From Perca fluviatilis (Eukaryota > Chordata > Actinopteri > Perciformes > Percidae): a stretch of 64,000 bases of DNA. A program made the translations under genes and the position numbers. Below, piece by piece: positions 38,300 to 49,979 of the stretch. The notes below the pieces were generated by a model. It had not been told where the DNA came from, made no database searches, and saw nothing but the letters and a program-made list of their open reading frames with translations. Where the stretch lies: positions 32,568,079-32,632,078 of the forward strand of contig NC_053114.1 of NCBI RefSeq assembly GCF_010015445.1, given 5' to 3'. Within the stretch, counting starts at the first letter, position 1; every line of letters starts with the position of its first letter.

Positions 38300-38585
38300 G
38301 TGCCTGTGCTACAACATGGCATCATGACTTTGCGTAAACATAGACGCCACTTTCTAAAATCAAATGGCATGTTATCTGTACGCATTTTGAGCTATCCACG
38401 TGTATGTCTACGCTGTATACAGCAGATGTAAACATACCCACCACGTAGCGTCGCCACGTTGCATATTATCGCGAGAACAACGTCACACGCGTGTAAAAAA
38501 AAAACCTACTCTCTTTATACTACTACGCCAAAATGGCATACGAATTGGCGTGTCATACATACGCCACTTCATGAGATCAGTCTGC
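38300..38585 (+). mobile_element. Dispersed repeat related to 18300-18352
   Basis: Contains CpG-rich blocks (CACCACGTAGCGTCGCCACG, TATTATCGCGAGAACAACGT) and ends AATGGCATACGAATTGGCGT...CATGAGATCAGTCTG. The last 53 bp recur, inverted, at 18300-18352. I recall this as a common teleost repeat. The left border is approximate. Confidence 0.6.
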
Positions 38586-38769
38586 TGTGCTATGTATTGT
38601 GAGCGTGAAGATTACCAAAGACCACTTAAACAGCCTCATAAATTACAATTTGGTTTACTTGGTCTGCATCAGAGGGATGCTGGTTGTGCACAATAAATAG
38701 CTCTGAGATTGTGACATGTGACATATTTGGCTGGTAAAAACTATTCTGTTATTCAGTGTATTGACTGTG

Positions 38770-39106
38770 TTTAAAAAAATAGTTCAACATGTCCGGAAAT
38801 GTGCTTATTCACTTTCTTGCAGATTTGCAGTGGCGGTTCTACAATGAATTACACCCAGGCCGAGATGCCCTTCGAGCAATTTGACACGGTGAAATGATAG
38901 ATAATACAGTAGAAAACCGCTTTGAGGATTTTTTTTTTAAGTGCTTGTGCCGCCCCCCATGTGTCATGAAAAAATGTGTGCTTCACCCGTGCCAAAAACC
39001 GCTATTGCAGAGTTGTATGAGAAGATCAATACCACTCATCTGTACGGTAAATGAATGAAGCTACTGTACCGCCTGCAGCTAGCAGTTAGCAGTTAGCTAT
39101 AAGCTT
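38770..39106 (+). mobile_element. Partial teleost MITE interrupted by a nested element
   Basis: AATAGTTCAACATGTCCGGA...TTATTCACTTTCTTGCAGA resumes after the insertion as GAGTTGTATGAGAAGATCAA...CTAGCAGTTAGC. This order matches a widespread TTAA-type teleost repeat that I recall. The right half is missing, and a family R fragment begins directly after. Confidence 0.5.
38828..39007. mobile_element. 180-bp hAT-like MITE nested in the 38770 repeat
   Basis: Ends CAGTGGCGGTTCT and AACCGCTATTG are imperfect inverted repeats. The flanks CAGATTTG (38820-38827) and CAGAGTTG (39008-39015) form an 8-bp duplication with one mismatch, as expected for hAT insertion. It splits the host repeat cleanly. Confidence 0.7.
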
Positions 39107-39375
39107 GTACACATGAAACGTATGTTTAAAAGTTGTTTTAGTCATGCAACAGAAAACTCAGATTGGAAAGATAGTCTAGCTAGCTGTCTGGATTTACACT
39201 GCAGAGATCTGAGAAAAGGTTAACCATAGTCCTTATAAATCAACTGGAGTTTAAAATGCCAGCACAAAGGAAGCCCAAGGCAACGGATATCCGGCCTAAA
39301 TGAGTGAAATCCTACGGAATTTCTGTAGGCAACGGAGCATTCCCGGAAGTGAAACGTCAAGGATATAGACTACCA
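39107..39375 (+). mobile_element. Family R, copy 2 (5' truncated)
   Basis: Starts within the family at ACACATGAAACGTATGTTTA and continues through TTTTAGTCATGCAACAGAAA, CTAGCTAGCTGTCTGGATTT and GGATATAGACTA. It lacks the first 150 bp or so present in the copies at 1688 and 49480. Confidence 0.75.
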
Positions 39376-41489
39376 CATGAATAGATGATAACGGCCTTCT
39401 GAACTTAATAGTAGGTATAGCAGACCCCTTCTATCCCATATCTATGAGGCTGATAACCACTGATAACGTCATTCAATGGAGTGATAACATTCAATATGTG
39501 TGAATGGTCACATGCTGTCTCTTAATGTGTCTGTTTGCTGTTTGGTCCTGAGTGTACAGTGGGGTTTTAGAGCTTTTTTTTTACTGAAAACAGCTGCCTG
39601 ATATTGCCGATGCTGTGGAGTAATTCAAACGATTAAAATTTTCTTCAAAACTTGCCATTTTCAGCGTAGGGCTTGCTATCTCTACGTTTGTTGTTGTTGT
39701 TTCCTGTGGCGAAGGGATTTTGAGAACAGCAAAGCCTGACATCCACGCGCCAGACAGACTACTTTTGTTGTTTAGCAGACTACCGGACAGCTAAACAATG
39801 AGCTGAAGCTCTGTAAAGCAGAGGCCAGCTGCAGATTCAGGTAATGATTATCTATCACTACAAACGACCCCTTTCACATTGTCACATATAATTTGTTACA
39901 TTGTTACTATAAGAAAAATGTATAATAATTGCTTTAAATTTCTATATAACTGCTAAATACAAACAGGAGCACTAAGTAAATAAAATGATAATGCACAGAG
40001 AAAAAGACACACTCCCATCAGATGCTGCTAAAGAAGAGTGGATGTGTTTCTGGCAGATGATTTGTCATTGCAGGTAAAGTACAGGTGTGATTAACATTAA
40101 AAATGGCTTTGTTTCAATGAATTGCCTCAGTAAGCCATGCCAGTGAGCATGGATTCATGAGGGCCTTGAAACTGGTAAGTGTAAATGAAATATGCCTTAA
40201 TTACTGATTCCACCTGTGCTTTTTGTTATAACATGTCAAAATATTTCGTACCTCAATTAAATTCGCTGCAGGCAAATGTGGATGTGAACACAACACCCCT
40301 GCAGTCAGTTTATTTGATTTCCATTTTATTATATTTTGTTTATTATATCAGGGTGATGTTCAGCTGATGACAGCTGCATTGAATTAGAGCACTCTCTTCT
40401 CCAGAGCAGCAGATTTTAGCTTCTGACAACGTGTATTTTATAGCTGCAGAAATATGAAAACCCTTAGTGTATTAGTGAAACAAAGGTGTTGTAAAGTCTA
40501 CTATCCACAGCTTAGTAGAAGAGGCCTGACATGATTTGTCATGTTTATGACCTTTCTACAGTAATACAGAAGCTGTCAAATGTCTTCATATTAACACTTC
40601 TTCTCTCTGTACCAGTTTATGTCCTTTTAAATTCACTTAATCCACAAGCCCTGGCATGTCACAGTCAGACAGAAAGTCAGGACAGATGAATTGTGACCCC
40701 TTATCTCCCCCGCACCAACAAAAGTAGCTCTTTTGTTGTGTTGCATCCTTTCTGGTTAATGCTGAGAGTTTTGATGTCAATCTTTGCTCTGCTGAATATG
40801 TAGGGGATGGAGTTTGAAAGAACATGGTCCTGTACAGGTTTTTAGGTGGCAAGTAACGTCTTTACTTAAGTGTTTCAGGACGTTTGCATTTCTAATGTAT
40901 TAACTGCTCCTGACTTCTCTTTGATTATTGGAGATAATCATATTGCTAATGAGGATGCTAATGTATCCAACATTTTGCTTCATGCAGTCATTTGCATAGT
41001 TGGGAAAGCTAAACTGTAGCTACGGTAGTGAAGTTACAAGCTACTTTTTATTGGAAGTTAAGCTACTGTAAAGCAACTTCTATTGAAAGTAGCAAGCTAC
41101 ACTGAAAGCTAGTTCGAAAACGTAGCGTAACACGTTAAAGCTGTACTGTATGTATGGCATTTATACTAATATATAAACACAGAAGAAACCTTTACAGTTT
41201 CATGTACCTTTAACCCTTTTCTATGGACATAAGCTCCGTCCATCATTCAGATCTGGGTGCTTTGTTGGCCGCCGGACTTTGGAGAGATAGGAACTGAAAT
41301 TCCAATCTCAACAGGGAGAAAGTTCAGAAACTTTTCAGTTGAATTGCTCTCAAGTGTGAGTGCAACCCTCGGCAAGCCTCCCACTCTGAGTCTGACCTCA
41401 GCTCTTGGCTTCTATACATCCAAGCTAACAACACACTGCCATGATCGCAACAAGCATTGCGACCTTCACTCAATGCAGAGGAACTAGCT
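39376..41489. other. Non-coding DNA, nothing recognised
   Basis: A segment near 40995-41120 has repeated AAGCTAC/GTAGCAAGC motifs. A short exon-like segment (40132-40171, GCCTCAG / GTAAGT) is too weak to call. Confidence 0.35.
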
Positions 41490-41497
41490 CTTTGAGG

Positions 41498-42609
41498 CAG
41501 GGACGCACTGACAATCTGTGCGTTCTGGAAAGACTGTCGGCACAAAAGAAGTCTAATAAAGCAATATTAACAGCCAACAGCAGAGGGCCCTAATAGGATC
41601 AATTACTGTATATGCTACGTGTAAAAGAAACTGAGGAAGAAGAGTAGGCCTACTAGTCTGGCTATCACCAAAGTCATGATGAGGGACAGACGGCAGAGTT
41701 AATTTCACATCAGCAAGAGGTAGGCTAATGAGTGCCAGGAGCAGGGCACATTATAATAGGCTGCCTTTATCCCTATCTTAGCGAATTACAGTCAGCTAGC
41801 AACATGAGTGTGCATCATGATTATGAAAATTATCGTGCCATTTAGGGCTGTCAAACTTAACGTATTTAATAATTTCTGTTAGGTTAATTTGAAACATTGT
41901 AAATTAATCGCGGGTTGACCGCGATGTGAGCTCACTTTTGCGGCTAGAATGAAGATTATGGTAGTAAATTAAACGGGAAAAAGTCAGGCATGCATTGGTA
42001 CCACTCTAAACGTGCGAAATTCACCAAATGTAACCAAAAGTTTAACCAAAAATCCTAGCTTGCACTTTCTGTCTGTCTTCCATCAGAGTGGAGTTTTTCC
42101 TTGTCTTTCATATTTGCGTTTACTATTGTGGAACTGGCAAAGACCTGCTGGTTGTTAGTGAAAGCTTCACAGACAACATTGATAGGGCCTAGTCATTTTC
42201 ATCATTTCACAGTCTTAATATGAATCAAAAGTGTAATATGACATTGACAAAATATTAAATAGGTTATTCAATGCAGGGAAGTGCCAGGATGTCCCAGGAT
42301 GCTCTACATCACAATATTTCACACAGCCCAAGTCAGATAGTCACAGCCTGGAACAATTTTTTGCTTATCACCCTCAGCAAAAGCCTAAACACCTTACCAA
42401 CCGCAAATGGCTAATAAACACAACCCCAATTATCAACATTGGTTTTGAGATGTTACTTGCTGTGAATACCTTGTCTGATAGGCTACAGTAATGTGGCATA
42501 GTATCAGGACTTCCTGGCTAGTGTCGCGCACGGCTAGGGGCAAATGGCCGGAAGATGGGCCTATTTGGGAGAAAGTCCAGGGCTGTTTTTTAGCCCCAGT
42601 CCGTCCCTG
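41498..42609. mobile_element. 1.1-kb non-autonomous hAT element
   Basis: An exact 8-bp duplication CTTTGAGG (41490-41497 and 42610-42617) flanks ends CAGGGACGCACTG and CAGTCCGTCCCTG, which are inverted repeats. The 8-bp TSD and CAGGG termini are hAT hallmarks. No intact transposase is present. A second hAT-like terminus, TAGGGCTGTCAAAC, lies inside near 41846, suggesting a nested older fragment. Confidence 0.9.
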
Positions 42610-42617
42610 CTTTGAGG

Positions 42618-43657
42618 TACTGTCACAAATCCTAGCTTCATTTTAGCAGTGTGGGTGGTGATATTTTTTTGTTTTTCCTTGGGGTTCTCATGCAAACAAA
42701 AATACAGTGCAATGGAAATTGATCTGAGAGTAAAACTATCCCGGCTCATTTCAGATTTCAGTGTCATTATTATTGGACCAATGAGGTACTAAGAGTCTCT
42801 CCTAACCTCACCTTAACCGTCCATCTGGCCAGGTTTCATCATTAACCAATATGGCAAAATGGAAACAATGACAACCATATTACAAAAGGTGGTGCGCCTG
42901 TCCTTCTCGCTCCCCCCCCCCCTCCTTCTTTTATGACTCAACCCATATCTGCACCACTCTCCATCTGGCCTGCTGGCTCCAGATGCAACTGCCAGACTTT
43001 TTTCTGATTGGGCCATCTGGGCAGCTCTCTGCTGGAGCTCAATTGAAAGCAAATATAGTGTTAGTTCTTGTTGGGATTGCTCTTTTTAAATGTACAGACT
43101 CCCAAAACTTGAACACATTCAAACGGGTGGCACAGATCAATAGAAAACAGGTTTTTGAGTGCTTGCATTTCCTTGTCCTGAAAAAGAGAGAGGACAGTGT
43201 TGTACAATGAGTTTGATCTTGCATAGCTAAAAGCTATATTTAGAATGAGGTCATCCATTGAGGTCACTTCATATAAATAATGATTTTTCTGGACAGGAGT
43301 GCTGTCCAAGGACCAATATTCCGAAAAGCACATTGCATGTGTAACAATAAGTAGGAAACAATAGCATCCCTTCCTCCTTTCTTGGAACATAAAGGAGACA
43401 GCCTCCCAGAGTCCTGCCCAGGCCTAAACTTTCAGCTCCAGTGCAAGCCATTCAAGGGTTCAGCTAAATCAGCTTTTACTAATAAAAGTATACAAGAACA
43501 CAATGTACAAATACTCCATTACATGTACATGCACAAACTCAAACTCAAAAGCTCAAACTTTTTCTGAAGTAGGAGTACGGAAGTATTTGTAACAAAATGC
43601 ACAAAAGTATATTATAAAATAGTATATAAAAGTAACCGTTTGGGCAACAGAATGGCC
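42618..43657. other. Non-coding DNA, nothing recognised
   Basis: A C-run lies near 42912-42922. Overlapping ORFs on both strands at 42813-43451 have no recognised domain. Confidence 0.4.
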
Positions 43658-43665
43658 CCTGATAG

Positions 43666-44486
43666 TAGGGCTGCAACAACGAATCGATAAAATCGATAAA
43701 ATTCGATTACTAAAAAAGTTGGCAACGAATTTCATTATCGATTCGTTGTGTCGCGCAACTATTACGCCACTCAGTCGCGGATATAAACAATTTTTTTAGT
43801 TGAGCGCAGAGAGAAGCAGCGCGGCGCGGAGCGGCGCAGTGCGGAGCGAAAGAAAAGAAAAAGAACAGAGCGGGGGTAGAGACAAATACGGAGAGAGACC
43901 GGAGAGACCCGTAACGTTGTTCTGAAACACACGGCGGAGGCAGAGAAATCAGTACGTAAGTAAGTCATCCAAGGTGTGGGAGCATTTCACACTAAATAAA
44001 TCAAAAACATGTTAATTGCAAGATAAGCAAAAGCGATACGGCATGGCATGGCACGGGCGCACCACGGTGATGAGTCAGCACCTAAGACGTAAACATTGGA
44101 GTCATTGACAAGGAGGAAGGGAGTTCAACAGCACGGTAAAGTCACTACACAATCCTACTTCTGTTCCGTTTTGAAGTGAGGAACGTAACGTCCCTCCAGT
44201 AGCTCTTGTGGTGCTGGTGTTTACTCGTTATCCAGCTGACTAGCATGACAAGCTAGCATTAGCTCATTAATAACAGTAATAAAGCAGGGGTGGTATAGTT
44301 TGCAAGACTAAAGACACGTTTTTATTCACCTGCCTTTTTTGGCCCATTAATTTTTCAATCTGTTGTCATATATATTCTGTGCTTTGTCCCATATCAGTTA
44401 TTGTTGACAAATATATTAGTGTGTGGTGTATAAATGAACTTAACTTGCACTTACTACAATGATGGTAATAATTTAATGAATAAGTG

Positions 44487-44525
<39 letters not shown>

Positions 44526-44715
44526 GTGTGTCTTCTCTGTATCTGCTATTTGGGTTACTTACCTTTACACAACTATTAACTAAAACAACAAGTATGTATG
44601 TATTGAGTTGATGTAAATTAATGCTTTTTTGTTTTTTTTATCCGATTCATCGATTAATCGAAAAAATAATCGACAGATTAATCGATTATTAAAATAATCG
44701 TTAGTTGCAGCCCTA
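43666..44715 (+). mobile_element. 1.05-kb hAT element with a BED-finger relic
   Basis: Exact 8-bp duplication CCTGATAG (43658-43665 and 44716-44723) and inverted ends TAGGGCTGCAAC and GTTGCAGCCCTA. Both subterminal regions carry ATCGATTA-type motifs. A (CTGT)n tract lies at about 44485-44524. The interior keeps a broken piece of transposase N-terminus (43965-44096), but the catalytic part is absent, so the element is non-autonomous. Insertion orientation follows the BED relic. Confidence 0.93.
43965..44096 (+). pseudogene. Relic of a hAT transposase BED zinc finger
   Basis: The plus frame reads SKVWEHFTLNKSKTC, then a stop, and further on TTVMSQHLRRKHW. BED fingers have the order aromatic-rich W.HF, C..C, then H..H near a TT.M..HL..KH motif. 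The cysteine pair is damaged and the frame is interrupted. This is the DNA-binding end of a hAT/ZBED-type transposase, not a functional gene. Confidence 0.7.
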
Positions 44716-44959
44716 CCTGATAGCAGAATATTATTCAGATTATTACTATACAACATATTATTCTGATATGATGAAGAGGTGAATTGGGTGGGGGAGGGTT
44801 GTATCCGTTCGTGCTGAACATATTTTAAAGTTTGACACATGGATATGATTGGGTAAGAGAGATTGGGGCAAGATACGTGCCTGATCGTGCACCTGGCCAT
44901 TCATACCAGACACGTATTTCTACGCACCGGTCACAAAGCAATCCTTCTCCTCTCTGCCC

Positions 44960-44960
<1 letters not shown>

Positions 44961-45006
<46 letters not shown>

Positions 45007-45041
45007 AGAAAGAGTGGGGAAAACTGTGGTAATTGTAGCCT

Positions 45042-45104
<63 letters not shown>
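44961..45104. repeat. (CT)n and (TG)n microsatellites
   Basis: (CT)n at 44961-45002 and (TG)n at 45046-45104, separated by about 43 bp. Confidence 0.97.
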
Positions 45105-45108
<4 letters not shown>

Positions 45109-45239
45109 CACTCTCTCTGTCCGTCTGTCGGTCTCTCTCTCTCTGTGTGCCTGATCACTTGTCTCGCCATATTAATGGACAAAGCATCCGGTGCGGCAAA
45201 GTGCTGCAAATGCGCAAGTGCCTTAAACCTGCATTCTAT

Positions 45240-45680
45240 CTGAATTCCAGCAGGGGGCGACACGTGCGGTTGCAAACAGAGGTCGGTTTCTGTAGAAGTC
45301 TATGAGAAAGTGACCCACTTCTCACTTGAGTCTCAATCACTAGTTTTAAGTCTAAGTTTAGATATAAATGTAATTTAAAAAAAAATTGATTTTGCAATAT
45401 TGCACCTGTCAATACATAACAAAATATTCTGTAGCCTATTTTGCCGTCAATACTGCCAACGTTGTCTTTACTGTAATCAAATCAGTATATATTTATGTTT
45501 AACATGGTATTTCATTTTATCAATGGGAAACATACATGTGTCCAGACAAGGCTAGCAGCAGCAGCACCGCGTCAGACACGTTTCTGGTGTGTAAAGACAT
45601 AGAAAAATCCACGCAGCTGACACTCAACAGAAACGCCACGCTCACCCCAGGCAGGCAGTGTGTAACCGGCCTAAGAGAGA
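45240..45680. mobile_element. Probable fragments of dispersed teleost repeats
   Basis: TTCCAGCAGGGGGCGACACG plus GTCTATGAGAAAGTGACCC (about 45244-45320), and a GC-richer block ending CAGTGTGTAACCGGCCTAAG (about 45525-45675), resemble repeats I recall from fish genomes. Their ends are not defined here. Confidence 0.35.
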
Positions 45681-47006
45681 GGGACAGAGACAGATGAAAA
45701 TGAATGAGTGAGTGAAGGGAGTCTTCGTGATTGAACTTCGCTAAGCTACATTTAGCCAACATCATTCAAACACACACACAAACCCACACACTGACATTTT
45801 CAAACTTACAAAACATTTGAGCATTGATTATTCATTTTATTTTGTGGTATTTGTGGTTACAGCTCCAATACTGAAATCTCTCTTGCACCCTCGGTTTTGT
45901 TTGCAGAGTAGCCCATAAACACAAACACCTTGGTGATATTTTCTTAATTTCCTGCCATCATCTCATATTGTTTTGTTTTTTCTTCCATGGCAGTGCTATT
46001 AAAAACTCTATCAGCAGATAGAAAGTATCTGTCTGTCAAAGTATCTAATAAAGACTTTTAATCCTGTCTCCCAGTCACAGTGAACATGCAGTCACAGCAT
46101 GATGAGGAACAGAAATAAATGTACTAGAAATGATAGAAGATAATTTTGTAATGCCTTTTAGTCTAAAATGTATTTATCATGTCTTATTAAACATTGGAAA
46201 TGTGCATAGTGATAGAAAATCCACACACTTGACAATGCCTAGAAATATACATTCAAGAGGCTGTTAAGGACAATCACTCTTAATAAATGAGACGTGGGCC
46301 TGATTGATCTCAGGTGTTCCCAAAAAGGTTATAGCTGAGTTCATTGTCATTATATCACCTCAGGAGTCCTTGAGGGCATGGCTATGTCAATCTCAGGTCT
46401 TTAGACACAAATGGCAAGTCAAGATGCAAGTCTTTCTGCTCTCTGAATGCAGATAATTCTAGTAGATTTGAAAATGATGCTTTTAAAGTTGTTTTAATAG
46501 TGTTTGAGACACTTCAAGTCCCTCCTCCTTTTTATTAAACATTCTGCAAATAAGAATAAATAAGAAAGTTTTAGGTGGTAACATTTGTCCACCTTTAGGC
46601 CAAAGCCACATCAGAAGCTGCAGACAGAAGATGGCACAGTATTATTATCACACTAAAACCGTGATTAAATCCACTTAGAAATCAAATAGAAATGGTACTC
46701 CTTAAAACTTTAAATGTAGTTTCATAATCATCAGATTCAGTCTTTGTTTTGAGTATCAAAAGTAATCCAGTGAATTGTTTGGTGTATCGAAATAATGCAG
46801 ATAATAATAATGGCTTTGAATATGCCAAAATGGACATTTGGAAAAGTTAAAGTTCAGTGTATTTTTTTAAATTAGATCAACAAATTTCTCCAAACTACAT
46901 TAATTTTCTCCAAATGTTAAATTATAACTGTATTAATTGCTATGTGCAGTGCAGAATAATTGTATAATAAATAAATCTTTTTTCTTTTTTTTTACCTCTA
47001 TTACAG
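45681..47006. other. Non-coding DNA, nothing recognised
   Basis: AT-rich sequence that ends in a long pyrimidine tract before the candidate acceptor at 47006. Confidence 0.4.
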
Positions 47007-47055
47007 TATACTTTGCACCTTGAAAACATTGCTGAGGTTAGGGAACATGTTAAAA
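47007..47055 (+). CDS. Candidate exon E, 49 bp, unidentified
   Basis: A T-rich tract ending CCTCTATTACAG precedes it, and AAAA|GTAAAG serves as a moderate donor. The frame YTLHLENIAEVREHVK is open (phase 0 in, 1 out) and stays open beyond the donor for some 40 codons. The protein is not recognised. The weak donor and AT-rich context make a chance occurrence likely. Confidence 0.22.
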
Positions 47056-47783
47056 GTAAAGAGCTAAAGAAAAGAGAGCTTGTTATTTTTTTCAATAGCA
47101 TTCTCATATGTTGTCATATACACATCACAACAAGTATTCTTTTTACAGTTGAGCAAACAGTGCAAATATATCTCCATCAAGACTCTACACTTAGCTTGGA
47201 ATAAAAGGCAAACCTTGATTTTAGGTTTGGAGTTTTGATTATTTTCTTTCTTAATTGAAGAGAGATTCACATGTTTCTTCTGCACACACACAATAAGTAA
47301 AAATAGATCCATTTAATGTTATTTTAATTTCTTTACCGATGTCACATAGACTCAAGCCTATTTGTTGATGAACCTTCACTGAGAAATGGCTAATCTTTGG
47401 TTGGTCTGGCAGTGATAGATCTTTTTATAGCATTGCCTCTATGGTGCTGACAGCTCCTTACTACAGTACAGTCATCATGTCTAAGCCCGGCTGGCAGATC
47501 CTGCACAAGAGAACACATCAACATGAGGGGAGATACAGCGTAGGCCTTAATCACCAGTTCTCATCAGGCTGTCAGCCATGTCAGGCTCTCTCCACCTAGC
47601 ACCCCGCACCTCTAAAGCTATTCATACTCCTGCATTAGGATATAGAGAAGCTGGGGTGGTAGAAGTGACAACAGGTGAATTACAACGCCTGCAATAAAGT
47701 GTTGTATTGTTTTTCATCTAATATTACAATCAGACAAAATTGTCAAATCTCTGAACATACATTTCTATCGCACTAAAGAAATT
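47056..47783. other. Non-coding DNA, nothing recognised
   Basis: No paired repeats or coding frames of note. Confidence 0.4.
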
Positions 47784-47798
47784 ACTACTGGTTTGATT

Positions 47799-47983
47799 TT
47801 TTTATTTTAAGATTATTTTTTGTGGCTTTTCCCTTTATTAGACAGTGGATATATATGAAAGGGGGAAAGAGATGGGGAATGACATGCAGCAAAGGGCAGC
47901 AGGTCGGATTTGAAACCTGCGCCGCTGCAGGACTCTGCCAACACGGGGCGAACGCTCTTAGTGGGTGAGCTAGAGGCCGCCCC
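47799..47983 (-). mobile_element. tRNA-derived SINE-like element, minus strand, with a 15-bp TSD
   Basis: The 15-bp direct repeat ACTACTGGTTTGATT lies at 47784-47798 and 47984-47998. On the minus strand the element starts TGGGGCGGCC, with an A-box-like TAGCTCACCCACTAAGAGCG and a B-box-like GGTTTCAAATCC, and ends in an A-rich tail next to the low-coordinate TSD. This is the structure of a LINE-mobilised, tRNA-derived SINE. The exact TSD suggests a fairly recent insertion. It is not a functional tRNA gene. Confidence 0.85.
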
Positions 47984-48034
47984 ACTACTGGTTTGATTCG
48001 CTGCATTTTGAGACCATCTATTTATAAATTGTAG

Positions 48035-48038
48035 GAAC

Positions 48039-48072
<34 letters not shown>

Positions 48073-48180
48073 TATGCGCTATAGTTCGGATCGGGACGAA
48101 ATTTTTCTGTCCGAGCCCAGCCCGCGTCCGACAGAGCCGTGACCGAGCCTGACCCGAGCCCGACACAGTTAAAATCTAAT
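48035..48180. repeat. (CTGT)n tract and adjacent CG-rich repeat fragment
   Basis: (CTGT)n at about 48041-48071, then a block with GAGCCCAGCCCGCGTCCGAC and GACCCGAGCCCGACAC that resembles a GAGCCCGAC-rich repeat I recall from fish genomes. Confidence 0.45.
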
Positions 48181-49479
48181 TTTATTCTCATACTAATGAC
48201 ACATGCAGGCTACGTTTTTGTTTGGAAAGCCCACTTTTATTAAGCAACTGTAGGAAGGCAGAGATGTTTAATTTAAAATGTTCAATGTGTTAACCTTTCC
48301 TGATTGCTTCGTTTCCGACCGTGGTCAGAAAACCAGGGGAGACTCGTTACCTCCAGGGCCGACCCGGCAGGACCAGAGACAGAGAGGGTCGAAGAAAGCA
48401 GTGGAGCTTTGGCAGCTAAAATGTGAAATACACCTCAGACACACAAAAATGTGCAAAGTAGCACTACTTTGGACTGTCTTTGACTTTGAATAAACAAACT
48501 ACAATTCCCGAATTTCAGATTCCCACCACAAAAACAAGTGGCAGACAGAACGTGATGTCACTTATAGGCGGGCTGTCTATCTAATAAAGCAAGATGTATC
48601 TGTACATATGTGTGTCTGTGTTTGGGGGGAAGGTAACCTGCACGGAGGACAGACAACACTTTGATAACAATGAATCTACAGCTACAGCAGGATTTCACAT
48701 TATTATCTCTTTTTTTTTGCTCCTATAAAACTCTGTGTCGATAAGTGATTGAAAATAAAATGAAAAATACCATCATGGATAACACATTAGGCACTTATCT
48801 CCAATGTGCTCCCCCATAAGGGGATAAAAGTATACCTGGCAGGCACAAATCCCTCAAATAAGCTCTCAGCTAAATATTGGGCACCTGCAGGGTAAGCTCA
48901 AGGTGTACTGCAGTGGTAAACACACTTGACCAGATAAGACCAGAATCTGGTGTTAAGCCAGAGTGTGAATGTGCATGTGAATGTGCATTTCAGTGCCAGA
49001 AACAACAATACAGCTTTTCATAAAGAAGATTTAGGGGGGGGAGCAGCAGCGGCCGACAGCTCTATACCGGCTGGGAGAACAGGGAGAATCAGGTCGAAAA
49101 ATGGAGGATCAGAGGAGAACACTCAAGCCAATCCAATGTGGGAAGATGGACGAAGGAAAAAAAAAGGGGCAGATGGGAAAGATATGAGAGGCCTAAATTG
49201 AAGGAGCCATTATTCTGAATAATTTCTTTGTAAATTATTTTTACTGCTTTATCAGACACACAGGATAAATTGGACTGAAGCAGGATTATGTATTAAACAC
49301 TTAACATGACCAATTCAAACACATGAACTAATGTAGGAGAAAGCCACTGAAGTTGTCTTCCATCACACATTTGTATTGCATTATTACTGTATAACTTACT
49401 ACTTTAAACTAACTTTGCAAGTCTTCCTTTGATCACACACAGTAGGATTATAATAGAACATTGTACGTCTCAACTAACT
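48181..49479. other. Non-coding DNA, nothing recognised
   Basis: Short ORFs at 48278 and 48950 have no recognised domain. A G-run lies near 49033. Confidence 0.4.
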
Positions 49480-49822
49480 TAGTCTCACTTTGCTAGACTC
49501 TCCTCCAAAGTGTGCTGGAGGATGGGAGGAAAACATGCTCTGGTTTATTGGTATTTGGAGAAAAGCTGCAGTGCCGCTGCAAAATAGGCTCAGAAGGAAC
49601 TTTTTTTGGTGGGACGTGTACATTGAAAAGTTGTTTTAGTCATGCAACAGAAAACTCAGATTGGACAGATCCTGCAGAGAGCTTAGAAAAGGTTAACCAT
49701 AGTCCTTGTAAATCGATAGGAGTTTAAAATGCCAACACAAAGGAAGCCCGAGGCAACGGATATCCGCCCTAAATGAGTGAAATCTGGCAGATTTTCCGGC
49801 TGCAACAGAGCAAGGATATAGA
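49480..49822 (+). mobile_element. Family R, copy 3
   Basis: Begins TAGTCTCACTTTGCTAGACT and ends GGATATAGACC, with the ATENSDWTD-coding block near 49645-49671. Internally deleted relative to copy 1, because the CTAGCTAGCTGTCTGG segment is missing. Confidence 0.8.
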
Positions 49823-49947
49823 CCTGACACATTTCTTACACCTTCACTGCAGACACCAGCTAAATTTCACAGATCTTCCTAAGCATGGAGCCAGCCTGCA
49901 ATATCCATTTATGGTATGATTTAGCCTGGTTCCAGACCTCTGAATTG

Positions 49948-49972
49948 ACACACACACACACACACACACACA
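49948..49972. repeat. Short (CA)n microsatellite
   Basis: About 12 CA units. Confidence 0.95.
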
Positions 49973-49979
49973 TCTCAAA

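Noticed and set aside
47820..47983. Second tRNA-like sequence
   Set aside because: Flanked by a 15-bp target duplication and an A-rich tail, so it is a retroposed SINE.
49512..49727. 71-codon ORF and the similar 80-codon ORF at 59459-59701 as related genes
   Set aside because: Both lie inside dispersed family R copies. The similarity reflects the shared repeat.
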